From: Clostridia bacterium
GTDB taxonomy: Bacteria; Bacillota; Clostridia; Christensenellales; Pumilibacteraceae
DNA: 54,302 nucleotides
Assembly (NCBI GenBank): GCA_017623455.1
Contig: JAGAPA010000014.1
Location: 1 to 54,302, forward strand
Direction of reading: 5' to 3'
The notes under the pieces are model-generated. The model made no database searches. It was not told the DNA's origin and was given only the letters and a program-made list of their open reading frames with translations. Positions 49,901-54,302 of this stretch are shown in pieces. The position numbers and the translations under genes are program-made. The stretch's first letter is position 1, and the number at the start of each line of letters is the position of its first letter.

Positions 49901-51415
49901 ATGACCCTTGGTAACGCTTCTCGTGGCAGCGACTGGTATCAGAACTTCACGTACGAAAACATCGAGTACGGTGCAATCGATACCGAAACCGGACTTCCCG
50001 CAGGCGAGGCTAAGCAGGATTATAACTATACAGGACGTAACGCATCCGTATACACCGATGCAGAAGGCAAAGAGCACTTTGAACTTAACGTTTCCGGATA
50101 CGGTGCAGAGCAAGGCAGAGATGCTGACGGCTCCGGCGGAAACGGAGAATTCGGTATTATCTTTGACAAGACTAAGTCCTACGACTTCCACAACGGCGTT
50201 CTTACCATGGAAGCAGACTTTACCGTAACCGAACTTAAGTCCGGCGGTAACGCAGCATTCGGCTTCATGCTCTACGATGAGTCCAATTTGGATGAAGAAC
50301 TTGCATATACCGACAAGGGTAGACAGATTATCTTCGCATTCAGAGCAAATCCGAACCCTGCTAGCAAGGATCAGATTTATATGTTCATGAGAAGAGGTAA
50401 CGGCGGTGGAGCAAGAACCTGGGGAACAGGTGCAGCTATCGACAGAAGCCAGTACGCATCGTTTACCGAGGGCTACAAGCTTCCTCCCAAGTGGTGTGGC
50501 GGAGAAGAGGCTACCGTTAACCTCAAGCAGGTTTATGATAACAACACTCTTATCACCTATATTGACGGCGTAGAAGTATACCGTATCAACGATATTGCAA
50601 GCTTCATCAAGACCGAACTTGACGCTTATCAGTCCTTCACCGACGAAGAGTTGTACAATCAGTGGTTCCCCACCGGTAAGGTACGTGCATCGCTCTACTT
50701 CAACCACGAAACCGGTTACGGTACTGACAGAGCAAGAGTAGAAAACTTCAAAGTTTCCTACATGACTAATGCAGAAGCTCTCGAAGCTGAAAAGGCTGAC
50801 GCTAAGAAGGCTATTACCGACGCGGCTACCGAGTACGGCGTAGAAGCAGACGCAGCAGTTCTCGCTTCAATCGACGAAGTTACCGAAAGAGGTAAAGCAG
50901 CTCCCATCGCAACCGCTGAGATTGCAAAGATGAAGTTCGCTTATGATCTTGCTAATGAGAAGAAAGCAGCTATGGATGCTCTTAACGCTTATGCAGTAGA
51001 ACTTAATGTAGAGGGCGAAATTCCTGCAGGTATTACCGGTCTTATTACAAGCATAACAGAGCTTGGCAAGGCACAAGATGCTCTTGTTGAGGCTAAGGGA
51101 CTTTTGGCAATTTACGCTAACAACCCCGATTGTTGGGAAATCATCGTAGCATCTACCAAGACTTTGGACGAAAAGTATGCAGCTGTTGATCAGTCCACTC
51201 TTACCGCAAAGGGTATAGAAGACCTCAACTCCGCATATGCTACCGCAAAATCTACAATCAATGCACTTGATAATAAAGACACAGCACAGGCAACCGCAGA
51301 CGGTGCAATCGCAGCGTTCGAAGAAGTTGTAGCAAAAGTACAAGGTACAGTTGCAGTAACCTTTGGAGCAAACGATGCAGTTGACTTAAGTACGGAACTC
51401 TTCTTTCCGCAGTAG
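43997..51415 (+). CDS. giant modular surface lipoprotein, 5' part before a frameshift
   Basis: 2472 residues. The N-terminus is a lipoprotein signal peptide (MKKKQLVAVF, hydrophobic core, lipobox with Cys23). The order is: a divergent first domain; two Listeria-Bacteroides (InlB B) type repeats with FEGWYYD and FAGWSTL (about 135-310); several beta-sandwich, lectin/laminin-G-like modules; Ala/Glu-rich helical FIVAR-like modules (48.2-48.8 kb and 50.8-51.35 kb); and a carboxypeptidase-regulatory/Ig-like module (about 49.0-49.2 kb). It is probably a cell-surface adhesin or glycan-binding protein tethered by lipid. I see no catalytic motif. The frame stops at 51413-51415, directly after VTFGANDAVDLSTELFFPQ, but coding continues in another frame, so the native gene is longer. 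Confidence 0.75.
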   Translation: MKKKQLVAVFVMMLAAATMATACQTPEAKAKDALKYLDEKYSDEQVIDLEWSAGADYDTLTYKFLENFKVNNGFEMEVYADEALTQLENQEALQLVEGNNDFWIVVFKAGKNKDDKSAHVFKVNINKPVTVDVTLNVEGVTTTLEGVAEGTFIAAPAAPVLPEQKQFEGWYYDSAFTDPYVPGEQTADFTLFAKIGEGTWTTDVNIMCENIADDGYTADGTVAAQFVGTADKAEFSHNITGFVYDRLEANGSEVTAYYKRATYTVTLLGADETTPYATVENVKYGAVPDLSAYSVTKPEAGETVYTFAGWSTLDDQEVGAVTGAVSYKPVFTSAQKTYTVTEDIEGAAITILAGEKEQYFKGDTIKFDIELEADYNRNVEYTILVNGVEVDYVDGGYTVEFPGSENLVITAENIVKNTYNASLGVKIVNTGAEFAKVKDASELVLYVDGVEQAYEDVASIAIALSSGDHVIELKVGEEVMYSKTLTVEAGCEDTALDLGVETIGYFNFEGKGGAFFETENGLVNSLGGDQFIGQQVFFADIDPTADAFKISANIQNDWDALPEGKEQEGDPGYAFEITGGGAMLEVIFMKSQVRIIYSGMSGWAPLSLGKAYDVADLMAETNGDGLKLSVMKKGSAYYFYAEDRLQFVFTENGVTSVAVPVNVDENTNNIIAERMATILAADDVKAGLYFTMDGANNKHLPVRVTDASYTDKAEDLAKYDEYGSVSFALSADNEIRSPANAYASIGAVKILHQANVNVGASVDLNDYFIGNQPVSVQVGDFIDADLGKLVLFTSTDGGESWDEGTDVTNETLYATSKLWQYNLVPEKGKSYRFEITFAEEKTKVDAQFFIKSEDVLVTGVDFSVHRQNGDSLVYTGTTITIENSYNGVISLPAGDYYVLVETAGNVFGKKVEFTIPEDYEEYTIDVEVNLEKNIWGTGFTGVGLGSFEYTADITAEDVASTFSLTREGYCGGSGGEWTLDQGLNNGEMISFSLKFNEGMGLYRGPDGSYTGEPTFKNPAGQYSDMYIKFYTSKADGTWNNHGIGSSGAAWGGTALNSSPFLAKGVQAQYVKENPDLSLVYDFGYAKLNNVVYLFVKYHDVDEWTLVSSNATGEGATQIKLGIASIAQFNLNYTLNNFAYLQDADEVQRLYDLNLVTDGPMTGANGEKTINGDGVVSDKTAGTLAYTTENDAVIWDTDTVGDVNKGKMTIEGDYSVYGDKHQGGGFVIKQMSTGKYMTIMMDYSAASLILSLSAGNGFTMRQYLHNWNDYKKGYADAQNNLTWGTTTKDAPLTYYMKAELEGYNLKIWVAKSKATVEANPNFVMNIYEAYKKGNGGGGSAAGFGDAELAAFPFLADIDGNTAQSSKAYESGVVALGYAYCGDKTRGGSISNGSINYFSYDEILVAAKAEAVAAIEEYAGELEYELEDGDLAPIDAMTAPSQKAEVIAAIKASIAEKDAAIDLANAKTDALAALDEYAASKVYVGTEEAVVVEDVMKEKITSATTIDGVAAGLVEAKAIVDYFAEKGKEVAETLLEKVSAGLASVDAEYAKATEMTDYGKAELDAVVAKAKSDINAISTVEDIDNVIAGYVATVTDSVAKVCAKVAVTFAGNEVMDVLYGTALADVAGEAVIPEKADDKDGLGQYVGSWAIEDGALATEDVAVEASYVYSYYNVTIAGTAVDYAGAAISNVTVTVNHVDGMTFTGVTDAEGKFSIDAKLGSATITWSTPELVTGVRTTNPDANYVIARTGNASTIADDKDTTKTINVALAYGISVDNVPNATVEKTGAYASDDLTDATYEGYSVSAYGFQSNIHLRTGNVLKENTYFKFRVNLHGAEGDKLAHNIHKSGAYYSGDKSKAFGDVALKMIIGGYAAKINGQGGEVVPCDQRQSDFVAGQLFTRTGAQPFAGLYENAIRGAGSADLLKVDYEKVDMDLMYVKTTDNQVTLYGKLAISDNDWIALATATVKGDWMTLGNASRGSDWYQNFTYENIEYGAIDTETGLPAGEAKQDYNYTGRNASVYTDAEGKEHFELNVSGYGAEQGRDADGSGGNGEFGIIFDKTKSYDFHNGVLTMEADFTVTELKSGGNAAFGFMLYDESNLDEELAYTDKGRQIIFAFRANPNPASKDQIYMFMRRGNGGGARTWGTGAAIDRSQYASFTEGYKLPPKWCGGEEATVNLKQVYDNNTLITYIDGVEVYRINDIASFIKTELDAYQSFTDEELYNQWFPTGKVRASLYFNHETGYGTDRARVENFKVSYMTNAEALEAEKADAKKAITDAATEYGVEADAAVLASIDEVTERGKAAPIATAEIAKMKFAYDLANEKKAAMDALNAYAVELNVEGEIPAGITGLITSITELGKAQDALVEAKGLLAIYANNPDCWEIIVASTKTLDEKYAAVDQSTLTAKGIEDLNSAYATAKSTINALDNKDTAQATADGAIAAFEEVVAKVQGTVAVTFGANDAVDLSTELFFPQ

Positions 51416-54207
51416 ACGCAAGCGCTCTTACCGCAACCAAGGCAGAAGACACCTACTACACCTACGAGTTCAAGGGCTGGGTAGTTTCTGATACCGCAGT
51501 TGTTGACGACGTTGCAGTAGAGGCAGAATTTACCGCAATCAACAAGGTAGTAGCAGTTTCCGGTAAGGCAGTAGACGAGAGAGGCAACGCACTTGCCGGC
51601 GTAACCGTATCTGCAGTTGTTGACGCAAACGGCAAGGAAGCAACCGCTTCTACCACCACAGCAGAAGACGGTACTTATACCTTCAACGTACCCGTTGGCG
51701 ACACGACCGACATTACTCTTGCTAAGCAGTTCTACTTCAGCAAAGCAACCTCTTACGAGGGCGTTAAGACTGAGGCTCAGTCCATCGCTAACGCAGTAAT
51801 GCCTTGGACCTTTGCTCCTGACGGAAACGGCGGAGAACTTACGATTGCAAACAACACGCTTGACGCAAACGATCTTGCTTCTACCGTTGATTCTTCCGTT
51901 CTTTCCTACGACTACTTCGGCGAGAGCAGAAACAACTACTGGCTTGATACCAACCTTGCTGTTGGCGAAGCAATCTCCTTCTCCTTCAAGTGGAACGAGA
52001 AACAGGGTTCTGACAGAGATCCTTATATGAAGATGAAGTACGGCAACGTTGACAACCTTGGAATCAACTCCATGGGAACAAGCTTCTCTAACTGGGATAC
52101 TACTGTTAACAACACCGTATTCGACTTCGGCGGTCCTAAGGATATTACCGCAGGTACGTTCTACGGAAAGGTTTACGACTACTTGTTCGTACGTGAAGAG
52201 GGAACCTTGAAGATGTACGGTAAGCACGGTGGTGCTGCTAAGTGGACACACATGGCAACCGAAAACATCGCTGCAACAAACACTGATACAAAGTTCTGCT
52301 TCGGATATTCTACTTGGGGTATGGTAGACTACAACTTCAGCTTGTTCAATGCTAAGAAAGTAGCAGCAAGCAGTCTTACCTTAGATAGCAACAAGAACTA
52401 CTTCAACGGCGGATGGTCGTCCGGTGCGCTTAATCCTGACGGAACCTACTCGCTCTGGTCGTCCTTTGCTAACGAAGGTGACGGAAAGACTCATAAGGGA
52501 GATAGCGGTGCTGCTCAGATCGTAACTCCCGACAAGTACACTGTTACCGACAAGCGTGTAACTATCACTACTGATGCTCTTATTGGAACAGACTGGGTAG
52601 ACAACACCACAGGTCTTGTAATGACAGGTGGCGGAAAGACACTTGTACTTGGATTCAAGCAGAACAGAGTAATGATTCAGCTTGCTGGCGGAAACGGTTA
52701 CAGCAGAAGAAATTGGAATTTAACTTCTGCTACCGCTGGTGTAGATTACCTTAACAACGAGGCTTGTCCCACCATTGTAAGCAAGAGCGGTAAACTTGGT
52801 AGAGATCAGTTCAAGCTTAAGTATGAGATCGAAGGAACTTACGCAACCATCTACGTAGACGACGTTCTCTGCTTTGCAGGTGATATCGTTGATATTATGA
52901 CCCAGTACACTCCTGGTGAAAACTCCAAGTATGCAGAAAGTGCAAGTGTATATCCCGTAGGCGAAGTACAGTTCGGCTGGCTTACCAACCAGGAATCTTA
53001 CACCTACTCTTCCTACTATGCTCTTGAAAACTTCAAGGTATCGCTTTCTGACGTAGCAGCAGACAACACCGAAGCAATCGCTTCTGCTAAGACTGCCGCA
53101 ATCGCTAAGATCAACGCAATCGATACCGCTAAGCTTTCTCCCGCAGGTAAAGAGTATTACGATGCTAACAAGGCTTCCGTAATCGATGCAATCAATGCAT
53201 ACGAGGCAGTAGAAGGTGCTTCTCTTACCGAAACTATTGGTGCTATCGAAGAGCTTGCAGCTCCCGTACTTGTAACCAATATGGATTACGACGTATTCAT
53301 CGCTGGCTACGGCACAGTAAGCGCTAAGTGGGGTACGACCGTTGCTTCTCTTGTTGAGGGCAAGACCGCATCCTCCTTCGGTGACAACGTAGGTTACTTC
53401 TACAACACTGATGGCAAGTTCGGTATCTACATTGATGCAACCAAGGGCTTAACTACTCTTGCAGGAACGGAAACCATTAAGCGTCAGACCAGAATCTATC
53501 CTTCTTCTGCAACTGCTGTTTCTGGAACTAGTGATTTCAATATGGAAGACAGTGGATCCGAGAACCACGGATTTATGATCAACAACGGCGGACGTTGGGT
53601 AACCAACAAGGCTTACACCGTAAAGGGCAAGACACTTACCGTTCGTGCAACCTTCGACTCCTGGAATAAGGGAACTTCAAAGATTCAGGGACTTGGATTT
53701 GCATTCAGAGATAACGCAACCGGAAAGGTAATCTCCGTAGCAACCGACTACAACACCAACCAGTTCTATATTGTAGCAGCTGCAAACAACGGATGGGGAA
53801 CCAGAGAAAGACTTCCCGTAGCTAAGGTAACTCCTATCAGCAAGGCTATTAATACCAATACCACGTTTGGTGGAGCAAAGTTTGATATGCAGATTCAGAT
53901 CACAGGCAACACCTGGAAGATTTGGATTGGCGAAGCAAATGCAACGTTTAACGACAGCAACGCTAACTTTGTTGTTGATAATATGTATACATATACTACA
54001 ACAGACAAGTCTGCAGGCGGTGGTGTTGGAACTATCGGCGTAGGCGCAGGTCCTGATGTTGAGAAGGCAAAATCTGTATATCCCGATCTTGGCGCTGCAG
54101 ACAGCTTAATCGTAGGTCTTAACTTCTTCTCAGATAGTGCTGGTGACGGATATTACGGTTCAAACGTTGCTCATTGTAAGGTAACCAACTTCTCAATCAA
54201 AAACTAA
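51388..54207 (+). CDS. giant surface lipoprotein, 3' part in the shifted frame
   Basis: About 939 codons that continue the same protein in the next frame, beginning KYGTLLSAVDA at 51388. The copy at 48.83 kb reads VLYGTALADVAG in the same context, which places the break at 51386-51387, where one base is missing. The part holds an Ig/carboxypeptidase-regulatory-like module (51.5-51.7 kb), two lectin-like beta-sandwich modules with GGxWT-type starts and DWVDNTTGLVMTGGGKTLVL, a helical module (53.05-53.27 kb) and a final beta module ending FSIKN. There is no C-terminal LPXTG or SLH anchor. An in-frame ATG at 51799 could start a separate protein, but no ribosome binding site is near. With the base restored, the gene encodes about 3,403 residues. 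Confidence 0.72.
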   Translation, partial: KYGTLLSAVDASALTATKAEDTYYTYEFKGWVVSDTAVVDDVAVEAEFTAINKVVAVSGKAVDERGNALAGVTVSAVVDANGKEATASTTTAEDGTYTFNVPVGDTTDITLAKQFYFSKATSYEGVKTEAQSIANAVMPWTFAPDGNGGELTIANNTLDANDLASTVDSSVLSYDYFGESRNNYWLDTNLAVGEAISFSFKWNEKQGSDRDPYMKMKYGNVDNLGINSMGTSFSNWDTTVNNTVFDFGGPKDITAGTFYGKVYDYLFVREEGTLKMYGKHGGAAKWTHMATENIAATNTDTKFCFGYSTWGMVDYNFSLFNAKKVAASSLTLDSNKNYFNGGWSSGALNPDGTYSLWSSFANEGDGKTHKGDSGAAQIVTPDKYTVTDKRVTITTDALIGTDWVDNTTGLVMTGGGKTLVLGFKQNRVMIQLAGGNGYSRRNWNLTSATAGVDYLNNEACPTIVSKSGKLGRDQFKLKYEIEGTYATIYVDDVLCFAGDIVDIMTQYTPGENSKYAESASVYPVGEVQFGWLTNQESYTYSSYYALENFKVSLSDVAADNTEAIASAKTAAIAKINAIDTAKLSPAGKEYYDANKASVIDAINAYEAVEGASLTETIGAIEELAAPVLVTNMDYDVFIAGYGTVSAKWGTTVASLVEGKTASSFGDNVGYFYNTDGKFGIYIDATKGLTTLAGTETIKRQTRIYPSSATAVSGTSDFNMEDSGSENHGFMINNGGRWVTNKAYTVKGKTLTVRATFDSWNKGTSKIQGLGFAFRDNATGKVISVATDYNTNQFYIVAAANNGWGTRERLPVAKVTPISKAINTNTTFGGAKFDMQIQITGNTWKIWIGEANATFNDSNANFVVDNMYTYTTTDKSAGGGVGTIGVGAGPDVEKAKSVYPDLGAADSLIVGLNFFSDSAGDGYYGSNVAHCKVTNFSIKN

Positions 54208-54244
54208 TCAACCGTAAACGTTAAATATTCATTTATCCTCACAA

Positions 54245-54274
54245 TTCCTCCCCTTGTACACCAAGGGGAAGGAA
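54245..54274 (+). terminator. hairpin after the giant gene
   Basis: CCCCTTG / CAAGGGG stem extended by TTCC/GGAA with a 5-nt loop. The T-run is missing, so it may be a pausing or repeat element. Confidence 0.45.
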
Positions 54275-54302
54275 AACGGGATAATTGTTTATAACAAAAC
54301 AA

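Overview
The window looks like a chromosomal stretch from a Clostridia-type member of the Bacillota. Supporting this are a Spo0A-type sporulation regulator, T-box leaders, a NiaR-type repressor, ferredoxin-dependent 2-oxoacid metabolism, A+T-rich intergenic DNA with near-consensus sigma-A promoters, and GGAGG ribosome binding sites. The genus cannot be told from sequence alone. I saw no rRNA, tRNA or CRISPR array.

Layout. 1-4.4 kb: the end of a MATE transporter, a CoA-disulfide-reductase/rhodanese flavoprotein, an XRE-zinc-ribbon regulator and a DUF5131 protein. 4.4-10.3 kb: a probable accessory island with KilA-N, XRE and HTH/WYL-like genes, two unknown small genes, a single-chain GmrSD-type DUF262/DUF1524 nuclease and a decayed serine recombinase, bracketed by a 12-bp direct repeat. 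10.4-15.7 kb (minus strand): NiaR, a zinc-ribbon membrane protein and a membrane-anchored TIR protein. 15.8-20.1 kb: an acyltransferase/glycosyltransferase pair, an autoregulated XRE gene facing a candidate ~195-nt RNA, tandem repeats and a lipoprotein.

20.2-35.9 kb (mostly minus strand) is the most interesting part. An ilvE-vor operon encodes a branched-chain aminotransferase and a complete 2-oxoisovalerate:ferredoxin oxidoreductase. Beside it are three acyl-CoA ligase transcription units, each behind its own T-box leader. Aligning the three leaders predicts specifier codons GUA (Val), AUC (Ile) and CUC (Leu). Two ligases are XRE-cupin-ligase fusions. The third is a TIM-barrel-ligase fusion, translationally coupled to a LeuA homologue that has lost its metal ligands but keeps the LeuA regulatory domain. 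T-boxes switch genes on when an amino acid is short, so I infer that the ligases feed synthesis: isobutyrate, 2-methylbutyrate and isovalerate would be activated to CoA esters, reductively carboxylated by VOR and transaminated by IlvE to Val, Ile and Leu. The reactions are known biochemistry; the tRNA-gated arrangement is the possibly undescribed system.

36.1-43.3 kb carries housekeeping genes on the plus strand: PfkB kinase, dtd, glmM, glmS, spo0A and upp, separated by repeat-rich intergenic DNA. 44.0-54.2 kb holds one giant modular lipoprotein gene (about 3,400 codons) split by an apparent one-base deletion near 51,387. A mosaic family of intergenic repeats recurs at 18.5, 24.7, 37.6, 42.1 and 43.5 kb.
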